Of a stretch of DNA of 64,000 nt, positions 51,065-58,561 are shown piece after piece. This DNA is from an uncultured Muribaculaceae bacterium (lineage in GTDB: Bacteria > Bacteroidota > Bacteroidia > Bacteroidales > Muribaculaceae): NCBI GenBank assembly GCA_910578075.1, contig CAJTPK010000009.1, positions 1 to 64,000 on the forward strand, written 5' to 3'. The notes beneath the pieces are model-generated. The model saw only the letters and a list, made by a program, of their open reading frames with translations. It had not been told where the DNA came from and did no database searches. The first letter of the stretch is position 1, and the number at the start of each line of letters is the position of its first letter. Made by a program: the position numbers and the translations under genes.

Positions 51065-52243
51065 TATGACATCTTCACAGTAATCCTCGAAATAATCCTT
51101 GTGGCATAGAAAATCAAGATTTCTTTCTGATGCAGGAGCTGTCTGTTCGTATGCCACAAGCAAACCTGTGGAGATTGCAGCAAGGACAAAACCGATGCTC
51201 CATACGATTATAAGTGAAATCTTGGTGCCTTTCCGCATACTTTTCTTGTTTCCTGTGGCAATGAGCCATATGAGGCAATACAGAGGTATTCCGATTGCTA
51301 TTATTGTGCCGATGCCTATGAGTAAACCAAGAAGCACTTCATTATAGTTGATGTTGGTGAAAAGTATAGAGCCGGTGATATTTGTGAATCCCCAGGCTGT
51401 CCCCATCTCTATAAGTGCAAATATGCAGACCACAAGAGCAACTCCGAGTGCGACCACCACGGGAACCGCTACAACCATCACAAGCATGAGGATCATTTTA
51501 GCTATGGCACCGAAAACTTGTGCCAATCCGTCGGCAAAACGTTTTCCGCTGCTCTCTGTTCTGTAAGGGGGAGGAGGGGTCTGCGATGATGACGAAGTAT
51601 TGTTTTCTTGCGTGGATTTGAAAAAGCCTGTTACAGATTTTCCTATATTTGATAGAGTCGGCACCTCTCCCTCCATTTGCATGCGCTGTAGAGGAGTGCG
51701 TGCGTCAGGAAGGACAATCCATAGGATGACGTATACGATCGCGATAGAAGAATAGGAGAACACAAAGAGGCAGACAAGAATTAGTCTTATCCATGTCACA
51801 TCAAAATTTAGGTAAGTGGCAAATCCTGCGCAGACACCTCCCAACATTCCTTTGGAACTGTCGCGGAATAGTTTCTTCTTCACATCCTTGATTTCATTAT
51901 CGGAATAGGGCGGGGGCACGGTCTCTTCCGAGCTGCTTATGTGTTCCTCCTCTTCATTCTGACCTGATGAAATCTCCACGTCTATGTCAACGAGTTCCTC
52001 GGGGCGTCCGATTCTCGCGATAACGCCCTCTACATCCGACAGTGTGATAACGTTTGCGCCATTGGCAATTTTGACTGAGAATATCTCAGATATGCGGTTC
52101 TCGATGTCTGGTATTATTTCTTCATTATCGGTGTCTTTGAAGGCATGATTGAGAGTATCGAGATAGTCGTCAAGTAATGCATATGCATCGTCATCGATAG
52201 TGAATACACTCCCTGCTATATTTATATTAAAAGTTTTTTTCAT
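51002..52243 (-). CDS. PspC-domain membrane protein
   Basis: The 413-residue protein has an N-terminal soluble part (YALLDDYLDTLNHAFKDTDNEEIIPDIENRISEIF), a PspC domain at about 115-175 (KKLFRDSSKGMLGGVCAGFATYLNFDVTWIRLILV), and four further hydrophobic segments (about 240-375). PspC proteins act in envelope-stress signalling. Its start overlaps the PadR-type stop by four bases. Its last 63 bases overlap the convergent HSDH-like gene, an unusually long 3' overlap; the ending CLTADPR may be read into that gene. Confidence 0.83.
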   Translation of the reverse strand: MKKTFNINIAGSVFTIDDDAYALLDDYLDTLNHAFKDTDNEEIIPDIENRISEIFSVKIANGANVITLSDVEGVIARIGRPEELVDIDVEISSGQNEEEEHISSSEETVPPPYSDNEIKDVKKKLFRDSSKGMLGGVCAGFATYLNFDVTWIRLILVCLFVFSYSSIAIVYVILWIVLPDARTPLQRMQMEGEVPTLSNIGKSVTGFFKSTQENNTSSSSQTPPPPYRTESSGKRFADGLAQVFGAIAKMILMLVMVVAVPVVVALGVALVVCIFALIEMGTAWGFTNITGSILFTNINYNEVLLGLLIGIGTIIAIGIPLYCLIWLIATGNKKSMRKGTKISLIIVWSIGFVLAAISTGLLVAYEQTAPASERNLDFLCHKDYFEDYCEDVISIESLYSSTVNHKCLTADPR

Positions 52244-52620
52244 CGTTGTTGTGGATTATAAGGGAGTTGTCTCCCAAGATTTATCATTCTGAAATAGTTG
52301 ACGGAATTGCTTATTTCATCCCATGCTTCCGACATTAACTGCAATACGCTTTCACCTTCCTGTGTTATGAAATAATATTTCCTCGGCGGACCTTTGGGCG
52401 ATTCCTCCCATTCATAGGTAAGTTTACCCTCTTTTCGCAATCTGTTAAGAAGAGTGTAGAGCGTGCCTTCGACCACGATTAGGTTTGAACGCTGCAGGTT
52501 TTCCACGATATCGGAGACGTAGCAGCGTTTGTCCTTTAGCATCAGCAGGATGCAATATTCAAGAATCCCTTTCCGCATCTGGGACTTGATATTCGGACCA
52601 TTTGTTTCATATGATGCCAT
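52240..52620 (-). CDS. PadR-family transcriptional regulator
   Basis: The start at 52620 (MASYETNGPNIKSQMRKGILEYCILLML) gives 126 residues; the ATG at 52680 would lie inside the operator. The winged helix reads DIVENLQRSNLIVVEGTLYTLLNRLRKEGKLTYEWEESPKGPPRKYYFITQEG, diagnostic for PadR. It is the first gene of an operon with the PspC-domain protein and is likely autoregulated through the palindrome at 52659-52691. Confidence 0.9.
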   Translation of the reverse strand: MASYETNGPNIKSQMRKGILEYCILLMLKDKRCYVSDIVENLQRSNLIVVEGTLYTLLNRLRKEGKLTYEWEESPKGPPRKYYFITQEGESVLQLMSEAWDEISNSVNYFRMINLGRQLPYNPQQR

Positions 52621-52644
52621 ATCTGTTGTTATTGATTTATGTTG

Positions 52645-52675
52645 CAAAGGTAAGTAATAATTTAGTACTATGCAA
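52645..52675 (-). promoter_or_regulatory. Promoter of the PadR-PspC operon
   Basis: Minus strand: TTG (52675-52673), 20 bases, TACCTTTG (52652-52645), followed 24 bases later by the ATG at 52620. Confidence 0.75.
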
Positions 52676-52691
52676 TACATAGTACTAAATT
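52659..52691. promoter_or_regulatory. PadR operator, 14-bp perfect inverted repeat
   Basis: AATTTAGTACTATG (52659-52672) and CATAGTACTAAATT (52678-52691) are exact complements with a 5-base spacer. The repeat covers the -33 element of the promoter, so binding would block RNA polymerase. Confidence 0.7.
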
Positions 52692-52714
52692 AAAAAATAT
52701 ATGAGTGAAAAATA

Positions 52715-53344
52715 TCAGAAGCTGACGCCTATACAGAGGCGGGCGATGTAGACATAATGCTGATCAAGTTTGTCGATCATATTTATATGCCTACGGTTGA
52801 AATACCTATAGCCGGCGCAAAGAAGCACATATGTTTTGGCTAATCTTGAATCAGACAGATTGATGCCGACACCAAGAGATGAAGAAAGGTCTCCGAAAGT
52901 GGGGGAGTCGTTGATTGTGTTGAAGGAATATCCTATTTTTGCGCTGAAGAACAGTAATGACGGTTTTTTACGGAAGGATGTCTGAATTGTCGCGTATACA
53001 GGAATAAAGTTGTCTCCTCCTTGCACAGTCCGGTGAATTCCTGCACCGACACCGAGCATTCTTATGTAGGAGTTTTTGTAACCGAAGAGCACATCGACAT
53101 CGAATGTTGACATGTCGTGACCTGTCAGGTCAAGGGATGCTCCGGCTTCTGCGCCCCATGTGAAATGCGATTTTGCGAGACTTCTTGAACTTTCTGGAAA
53201 GAGACTTTCACGATTGGCTATTCTGACGCTGTCATTATCGATTTTATTTTCGGTGGCGTGTGCGGCAGGGGATAAAAACAGTAGACCCGCGGCCAAAGCG
53301 ATTGCTTTAGCTGCGGATCTGTATCTATTTTTATTCTTCACCAT
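52715..53344 (-). CDS. Exported protein, probable outer-membrane beta-barrel
   Basis: The 209-residue product has a signal peptide (AKAIALAAGLLFLSPAAHA) and alternating beta-strand patterns with aromatic girdles (HFTWGAEAGASLDLTGHD, SLLFFSAKIGYSFNTIN, TYVLLCAGYRYFNRR) ending in Phe (CIGVSF), the classical C-terminal signature of outer-membrane barrels. No family is recognised. It is 15 bases downstream of rpoD on the same strand and may be co-transcribed. Confidence 0.65.
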   Translation of the reverse strand: MVKNKNRYRSAAKAIALAAGLLFLSPAAHATENKIDNDSVRIANRESLFPESSRSLAKSHFTWGAEAGASLDLTGHDMSTFDVDVLFGYKNSYIRMLGVGAGIHRTVQGGDNFIPVYATIQTSFRKKPSLLFFSAKIGYSFNTINDSPTFGDLSSSLGVGINLSDSRLAKTYVLLCAGYRYFNRRHINMIDKLDQHYVYIARLCIGVSF

Positions 53345-53359
53345 TGATAGGGCGTGGAT

Positions 53360-54220
53360 TTATTCGCCGAGATAACTTTTCAGAAGCTTGCTTTTCTGTC
53401 CTTTAAGACGACGGATAGCCTTCTCCTTTATCTGACGCACACGCTCGCGTGTAAGATCGAATTTCGCACCGATCTCCTCGAGTGTCATCTCTTGGCAACC
53501 GATGCCGAAGAACATCTTCAGGATCTCGCGTTCGCGGTCGTAAAGCTGCTTGAGCGCGCGGTCCACTTCTTTGGAAAGCGATTCCTGATTCAGGCTCGCG
53601 TCAGCCATGGGGCTGTCATCGTTTGGAAGCACATCAAGAAGGGAGTTATCCTCACCTTCCACAAAAGGAGCATCAACAGATATATGGCGTCCCGATACTT
53701 TCATAGTATCGGAAATTTTATCAACCGGCATGTCAAGACGCTCCGCAAGCTCCTCTGGAGAGGGGCGGCGTTCGTTTTCCTGCTCGAATTTAGAAAGCTC
53801 TTTAGTGATTTTATTCAGAGAGCCTACCTGATTGAGCGGAAGACGCACAATGCGGCTTTGCTCGGCAAGCGCCTGAAGAATCGACTGGCGAATCCACCAA
53901 ACTGCGTAGGAAATAAATTTAAATCCGCGTGTCTCATCAAATTTCTGCGCTGCACGAATCAATCCAAGGTTGCCCTCATTGATAAGGTCAGGGAGGCTAA
54001 GTCCTTGATTCTGATATTGCTTTGCTACAGACACTACAAAACGAAGATTCGCTTTTGTCAGTTTCTCCAACGCTGCGTGGTCTCCCTTTTTGATTCGCTG
54101 AGCGAGTTCCACCTCTTCGCTGACAGAAATAAGCTCTTCGCGACCAATTTCCTGCAGATATTTGTCAAGAGAGGCACTCTCGCGGTTAGTAATGGATTTT
54201 GTTATCTTTAATTGTCTCAT
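53360..54220 (-). CDS. rpoD: Primary RNA polymerase sigma factor (RpoD/SigA, Bacteroidetes type)
   Basis: The start at 54220 (MRQLKITKSITNRES) gives 286 residues. It lacks region 1.1, as usual in Bacteroidetes. Region 1.2 SLDKYLQEIGRE, region 2 NLRFVVSVAKQYQNQGLSLPDLINEGNLGLIRAAQKFDETRGFKFISYAVWWIRQSI, region 3 and region 4 EMTLEEIGAKFDLTRERVRQIKEKAIRRL are complete. This factor recognises the TTG/TAnnTTTG promoters seen across the window. Its own promoter lies at 54243-54273. Confidence 0.95.
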   Translation of the reverse strand: MRQLKITKSITNRESASLDKYLQEIGREELISVSEEVELAQRIKKGDHAALEKLTKANLRFVVSVAKQYQNQGLSLPDLINEGNLGLIRAAQKFDETRGFKFISYAVWWIRQSILQALAEQSRIVRLPLNQVGSLNKITKELSKFEQENERRPSPEELAERLDMPVDKISDTMKVSGRHISVDAPFVEGEDNSLLDVLPNDDSPMADASLNQESLSKEVDRALKQLYDREREILKMFFGIGCQEMTLEEIGAKFDLTRERVRQIKEKAIRRLKGQKSKLLKSYLGE

Positions 54221-54242
54221 ATGTCCTTCCAAAAAATTGCTG

Positions 54243-54273
54243 CAAATTTAATCAAAAATCGTGAATAATCCAA
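54243..54273 (-). promoter_or_regulatory. Promoter of rpoD
   Basis: Minus strand: TTG (54273-54271), 20 bases, TAAATTTG (54250-54243); the ATG at 54220 follows after 22 bases. Confidence 0.75.
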
Positions 54274-54296
54274 CTGATTTGAAACAATTTCAATTT

Positions 54297-54339
54297 AGAG
54301 TCCGTCTCCTAAAGCTAAATTTTTTATGAGACGGACTCT
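54297..54339. terminator. Hairpin between rpoD promoter and degP terminator
   Basis: AGAGTCCGTCTC (54297-54308) pairs exactly with GAGACGGACTCT (54328-54339) around a 19-base loop with a T-run. It is in a gene-free gap upstream of rpoD and behind degP; it may be a second terminator for degP. Confidence 0.5.
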
Positions 54340-54407
54340 TATAAATTCGCTGATATTATCATAACAAATATCATGCCAATTATCCATTATTCATCAGGTA
54401 AAAAACG

Positions 54408-54449
54408 TTAAACCGGATATCAGGTCCTGAGACCTGGTATCCGGTTTAA
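54408..54449 (-). terminator. Terminator of degP
   Basis: A 19-bp stem (54408-54426 with 54431-54449, one mismatch) with core AAACCGGATA around the loop CTGA lies 18 bases behind the degP stop codon in minus-strand sense. Confidence 0.8.
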
Positions 54450-54467
54450 ACATATCTTGTCAGTTTT

Positions 54468-55970
54468 TTATTCCCCTGCGAGGTTGACTGCGTAGTAATA
54501 CTTCTTGCCGGTGGGGTAGATACCGGTGATGAACATTACCTTGTCTTCATCGTCACCTTTCATTATCTGGTTGTAGATGCGCTCAACATCATCCGAAGAG
54601 TTTACTGCCGCGCCGTTGATGTCAGTGATGATGAATCCTTCCTTGATGCCAGCATCTTTTATGCATCCGCTCTTGACTCCGGTGACTTTGACACCGTTTG
54701 AGATGCCGAGATGCTGCTTGCTGTCGCTGCCAAGTTTCATGAATGCGCAACCGAGTTCCGAGAAGTCGCCTTTCTTTGTGATGTTTGTGCTTCCCTGGAT
54801 ATTACGAAGGGTGCCGGTTTTAGTTGTAGAAACATTGTCACGTACATAGGTGATGCTGATCTGATCACCGGGGCGGAATTTGTTGAGCTGCTCAACAAGC
54901 TCTGCATGGTTATGCACAGGCACCTTATTGATTGCGGTGATTACGTCGTCCTCTTTAAGACCAAGCTCTTTGGCAGTGCTTCTGTCGGTGACATCTGCAA
55001 TAAGAAGACCGGATTTGGTAGCGGTGATATTCTTCTCTTTTGCAATCTTGGCATCAAGCTCGCGGACAGAACATCCGAGAACAGCGCGCTGCACAGTGCC
55101 ATACTGGCGCAGGTCAGTCATGACTTTCTTCACGATTGTTGTAGGAATCGCGAACGAGAAGCCAGAGTAGCTGCCGGTGTTGCTATATATTGCAGAGTTG
55201 ATACCGATCAACTCTCCCTTGAGGTTCACAAGCGCACCTCCGGAGTTACCGGGGTTTAGTGCGGCGTCGGTCTGGATGAATGATTCGATGTTAAGTCCAC
55301 CGCGCTGACCGTTCTGACCAAGGCTGCGAGCTTTGGCGCTGATAATACCGGCTGTCACTGTAGAGTTGAATCCAAAAGGATTACCGACGGCAAGCACCCA
55401 TTCTCCAATTTTTACTGTCTCACTGTTGCCGAATGTGATCGGTGCCAGACCTTTGGCATCAATTTTTATCAGAGCAAGGTCTGAAGCCTCGTCTGTGCCT
55501 ATGATTTTTGCTTCATAGGTGGAGTTGTCGTTCATGAGCACCTCAAGTTTGTCTGCATCGGCAATAACATGATTGTTTGTCACGATGTAACCGTCCTCCG
55601 AGATTATCACACCGGATCCAAGGCCGTTCTGCACAGGCTCGCTTTTCTTCTGCTGCTGGCGAGGCTGGCGCTGTTGGGGCTGCGGTTGTCCGAAGAAGAA
55701 ATCAAACATTCCGAAAGGATCATATCCGCCACCTTGGTTTGCGTAGGGATTGTTACGTGTCTGTGTTGTGTAGCTTTTTATACACACCACAGCGTTCACG
55801 GTTTTCTCGGCAGCTACAGTAAAGTCTGTCTCGAAAGCGGCCGGCGAACCGGAAGTGCGTATAAAGTTCTGACCAGAGGCATTTGCCTTGGTAGAAGTCA
55901 CAGCCTGAAATGTGGCTGATGACAGCACGGCCACAAGAGCGACCGATGCGAACAATGTGAATTTCTTCAT
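54468..55970 (-). CDS. degP: DegP/HtrA-type periplasmic serine protease
   Basis: The start at 55970 (MKKFTLFASVALVAVLSSATFQA) gives a signal peptide and 500 residues. The trypsin-like domain holds His in IVTNNHVIADAD, Asp in TDEASDLALIK and Ser in NPGNSGGALVN; two PDZ domains follow (about 300-385 and 410-490). A Gln/Pro-rich loop (QPQPQQRQPRQQQ) is inserted before the catalytic part. It degrades or chaperones misfolded envelope proteins. A -7 box is at 56092-56099. Confidence 0.93.
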   Translation of the reverse strand: MKKFTLFASVALVAVLSSATFQAVTSTKANASGQNFIRTSGSPAAFETDFTVAAEKTVNAVVCIKSYTTQTRNNPYANQGGGYDPFGMFDFFFGQPQPQQRQPRQQQKKSEPVQNGLGSGVIISEDGYIVTNNHVIADADKLEVLMNDNSTYEAKIIGTDEASDLALIKIDAKGLAPITFGNSETVKIGEWVLAVGNPFGFNSTVTAGIISAKARSLGQNGQRGGLNIESFIQTDAALNPGNSGGALVNLKGELIGINSAIYSNTGSYSGFSFAIPTTIVKKVMTDLRQYGTVQRAVLGCSVRELDAKIAKEKNITATKSGLLIADVTDRSTAKELGLKEDDVITAINKVPVHNHAELVEQLNKFRPGDQISITYVRDNVSTTKTGTLRNIQGSTNITKKGDFSELGCAFMKLGSDSKQHLGISNGVKVTGVKSGCIKDAGIKEGFIITDINGAAVNSSDDVERIYNQIMKGDDEDKVMFITGIYPTGKKYYYAVNLAGE

Positions 55971-56091
55971 ATCTGTTTTCTTTGTTTGTTTTGTTCTTTT
56001 TTCATGAGAAAGGCTCATTTTTTATCGATTAGTCCGGATGTGGAATCCAGAAGTCTTTGACGACTCCGTTGTTTCGTCTACAAAGTAAATG

Positions 56092-56099
56092 CAAAATTA
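56092..56099 (-). promoter_or_regulatory. -7 box of degP
   Basis: Minus-strand TAATTTTG at 56099-56092 with no TTG at the right distance upstream; about 115 bases of leader to the ATG at 55970. Confidence 0.45.
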
Positions 56100-56222
56100 C
56101 CGCCAATATTACACGGCTTAACACTAAATTGTTAAAATTAAAACTTTTTAAGGATGATGTATAGATTATTAATTCTATTTTTGTATAACTAAGTAAAGAC
56201 AAACAGGAATTGGTCTATCATC

Positions 56223-56753
56223 ATGAACAGAAGCAGACTTCATAGATATACGATATATATTTTACTTATCTTGTGTGGGATAAGTGTGTCTTCATGTCGC
56301 TCAAAAAGGAATGTGAGCAGAAATGAGAAGATTATCAGGGAATTGACTATTCATAAGGGTGAGATGAAGGGTGACCGGAATCATCGGATGATTGTGGATG
56401 AGGCAATGACATGGGTGGGTACGCCATACGCTTATGCCAAAAATGGCAAAGGGGAGGGAACGGATTGTTCCGGCATGGTGATGACTGTCTACGAAGATGT
56501 GATGGGCAAGAAATTGCCTCGGAATTCTGCGAAACAGGCTGAATTTTGTAAATCTCTCGATCCGGATGAAGTAGAGATCGGTGATCTTGTTTTTTTTGCA
56601 ACGGGTAAAGATCCCGACAGGATATCGCATGTCGGCATAATGATAGATGAGGTGAATTTCGTTCATGCCTCTACAAAAAAGGGTGTTGTGGTTTCACGTA
56701 TTGACACACCGTATTATATCCGCACATTCAAGATGTTCGGCAGAGTCCCATAA
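56223..56753 (+). CDS. NlpC/P60 (C40) lipoprotein endopeptidase
   Basis: The 176-residue protein has a lipoprotein signal (ILLILCGISVSSC) and an NlpC/P60 domain with the catalytic Cys in GEGTDCSGMVMTVYED, His in RISHVGIMIDEVNFVHAST and the GDLVFFATG strand. These enzymes cleave D-Glu-diaminopimelate bonds in cell-wall peptides. It stands alone, divergent from degP. Confidence 0.9.
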   Translation: MNRSRLHRYTIYILLILCGISVSSCRSKRNVSRNEKIIRELTIHKGEMKGDRNHRMIVDEAMTWVGTPYAYAKNGKGEGTDCSGMVMTVYEDVMGKKLPRNSAKQAEFCKSLDPDEVEIGDLVFFATGKDPDRISHVGIMIDEVNFVHASTKKGVVVSRIDTPYYIRTFKMFGRVP

Positions 56754-56839
56754 AATTCTTATATTATATTGGTAAATAAGCCCACTTGCCTTGTCTGCAA
56801 CACCTCCTTTGATGCAAGCTTCACTGTCTGGAGTAATAA

Positions 56840-57109
56840 AGGTCCCGATACAATCTTTTTGAGTATCAGCCAAACAAACATTGGACATTTGGTGCAAGCT
56901 GGATGTATATGTTTGATAAAAAGGGGACAAAATATCCTGCCTGGGGTTATTCAAATGTTAATCCGTATTACAGGGAACGCTATATCAAGAACAACGGAAA
57001 TATGGTTGTGTTGTCAATAAGCTATTCTGCTGATTTCGGTTCAATATTCCGTTCATCGCGCCGTTCGCTCAACAATTCGGACAACAGTTCTTCTCCGCTC
57101 AAGATGTAA
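56840..57109 (+). pseudogene. C-terminal remnant of a TonB-dependent receptor / outer-membrane beta-barrel protein
   Basis: After a TAA at 56837 the frame reads RYNLFEYQPNKHWTFGASWMY..., then GYSNVNPYYRERYIKNNGNMVVLSISYSADFG and RRSLNNSDNSSSPLKM, the kind of last two or three strands and tail found in Bacteroidetes outer-membrane barrels. No start codon or upstream domain exists; the preceding bases have lost the frame. It is a degenerate end fragment. Confidence 0.6.
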
Positions 57110-57123
57110 TCCTCTCCAAAGAA

Positions 57124-57564
57124 TCAAGCTTTCACAAGTTTGAGGTCAAAATACATTATTCTGCTTTTCAGTGATTCGCTCTCTGGAATGTTGAACATTT
57201 CACGTTCACTTTGCTCTGTCTTATATAATGGCTTAAAACCATTCTTTGCGTAATAATGTAGTGTGATGTCGGTATTATAGGCATCTACAAGAAGATAACG
57301 GCATATGCCTATTCCGTTCTCATTGGAACAAAGGACTTTTAGTGTCTGCATCAATTGGGAACCAACATTAAGTCCTTTCCTTTGATAATTTTGACTTACT
57401 CCAAGTCTGCCAATCAGCATAGGTGGATAACTGCGATGATGCTTCGTGTATGGAATCTTTCGTTGGAGTGAGTTTCTTGATGAATTATCAAGAGTATAGG
57501 ACTTAATGCCATCGTATGAGAAAGTGGCTACCGCTATTATTTCTTTGTCATTGTTTTTTCGGGG
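57124..57564 (-). pseudogene. GNAT acetyltransferase lacking its N-terminus
   Basis: On the minus strand the frame from about 57564 reads KNNDKEIIAVATFSYDG, then PPMLIGRLGVSQNYQRKGLNVGSQLMQ (the acetyl-CoA loop Q/R-x-x-G-x-G) and LHYYAKNGFKPLY, a GNAT fold. No ATG, GTG or TTG precedes the first conserved strand, and the first in-frame ATG (57420) would skip it. The 5' end runs into the 3' end of the upstream small gene. It looks 5'-truncated by a deletion. It resembles GNAT toxins that follow small antitoxin genes. Confidence 0.6.
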
Positions 57565-57727
57565 GGAAAACTGCTCGTTTGCATTCTTCCCACATTGCAG
57601 CGACTTTCTTACGTTTTGCCTCTGAGATTATAGGCGTTGGAAGCTTAGCATTACGGTCTGCTTCCTCATTAAACCTTTCGGCATCATCACCCCAAAGTAT
57701 AGGGTTAGATTTTATTGTCATTGCCAT
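57548..57727 (-). CDS. Small protein upstream of the broken GNAT (possible antitoxin)
   Basis: The ATG at 57727 opens 59 codons to TGA at 57548. The peptide reads MAMTIKSNPILWGDDAERFNEEADRNAK and ends KRAVFPPKKQ; the section SNPILWGDDAERFNEEA resembles short Bacteroidetes proteins encoded just before GNAT genes and probably acting as antitoxins. It is soluble, charged and helical. Gene order and the overlap with the GNAT remnant support the reading; the function is inferred. Confidence 0.5.
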   Translation of the reverse strand: MAMTIKSNPILWGDDAERFNEEADRNAKLPTPIISEAKRKKVAAMWEECKRAVFPPKKQ

Positions 57728-58090
57728 GATTTTATCTCCTATGTTTATAATATTACAAAATTATAACAAAATTTCGACTTAATAAGATTTTAAGACCATA
57801 AATTTTCAAGTGTTTACGGAAATGCCATCGGAATTCCCCACTATGGCGGTGAAATTCTTGAATTTCTTTGGTTAGTACACTCTTTGATTCAAATATTTTT
57901 CATAAATTTACAGTCGGATTGAGGCAACTCAGTCCACGACATATTTGAAAAATAAGAAGCGTTAGGCTGCTGTCTCCACATTTGAGTACAAAGGTTTCCT
58001 ATGACCATCAAGTTTAGATGCGGCATAGTTAGCTCACGTTTTCTTTGAATACCAACCGCCAATGAACCTATGGCATAAAAACTAAATCTA
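57728..58090. other. Gene-free stretch, decayed
   Basis: Short minus-strand frames such as one ending in SNMSWTELPQSDCKFMKNI (stop near 57889) and EFHRHSGEFRWHFRKHLKIYG (about 57800-57870) look protein-like but interrupted, so this may be debris of a mobile element. I cannot name the source. Confidence 0.25.
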
Positions 58091-58561
58091 ATGAGAAAAA
58101 AAGTGAAACTCAGCACCTGGTGTACCGTGATGACCTTAATAGGTCTGATTGTTCTTTTAGCGGCATTTTACTTTGCTAAAGATTCATTGGCAAAATACAT
58201 AGTAATCAGCGCGCTTTTTGTTCTTTGTTTTACAGCTCTATGTTATATGCCATTATCTATTTCAATTCGAAATGGAGAATTAAACATTAATAGGCCACTT
58301 AGGATTAAGTCTATTCCATTAAGTAGTATTAAGTCCGTGAAATTGGTTTCTCCAACAATGGCTCAAAAACGTATTTGCGGAAGTGGTGGTTGGTTTGGCT
58401 ATTATGGATGGTTTAATGAGCCTTCAATTGGGAAATATTTTGCCTATTATGGTAAAGCCTCTGATTGTTTTCTTGTCACATTGAAAGATGGTAAAAAGTA
58501 TCTTCTTGGATGCGAGAATCCCAAAGACATGGTGGAATTTATAAACGAATCGAATTTATGA
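58091..58561 (+). CDS. PH-domain membrane protein
   Basis: The 156-residue protein has two TM helices (about 11-55) followed by a bacterial PH-like domain (LSISIRNGELNINRPLRIKSIPLSSIKSVKLV ... DCFLVTLKDGKKYLLGCENPKDMVEFI). Its stop overlaps the start of the DAACS symporter (ATGA), so translation is coupled. The role is not known. Confidence 0.72.
   Translation: MRKKVKLSTWCTVMTLIGLIVLLAAFYFAKDSLAKYIVISALFVLCFTALCYMPLSISIRNGELNINRPLRIKSIPLSSIKSVKLVSPTMAQKRICGSGGWFGYYGWFNEPSIGKYFAYYGKASDCFLVTLKDGKKYLLGCENPKDMVEFINESNL

Noticed and set aside
53280..53312. Imperfect hairpin in the signal-peptide coding part of the barrel gene
   Set aside because: The pairing (CCGCGGCCAAAGC with GCTTTAGCTGCGG) comes from repeated Ala/Lys codons in AAKAIALAAG; probably coincidental.
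53354..54211. Long plus-strand frame of 285 codons opposite rpoD
   Set aside because: It is the shadow of the highly conserved sigma-factor gene; no domain in the plus-strand translation.
56694..56954. 86-codon minus-strand frame behind the NlpC/P60 gene
   Set aside because: It overlaps the end of a clear gene and the barrel remnant read on the plus strand; no domain.
57516..57782. 88-codon plus-strand frame opposite the small antitoxin-like gene
   Set aside because: The minus strand gives two protein-like frames (antitoxin-like and GNAT); the plus-strand frame has no recognisable content.
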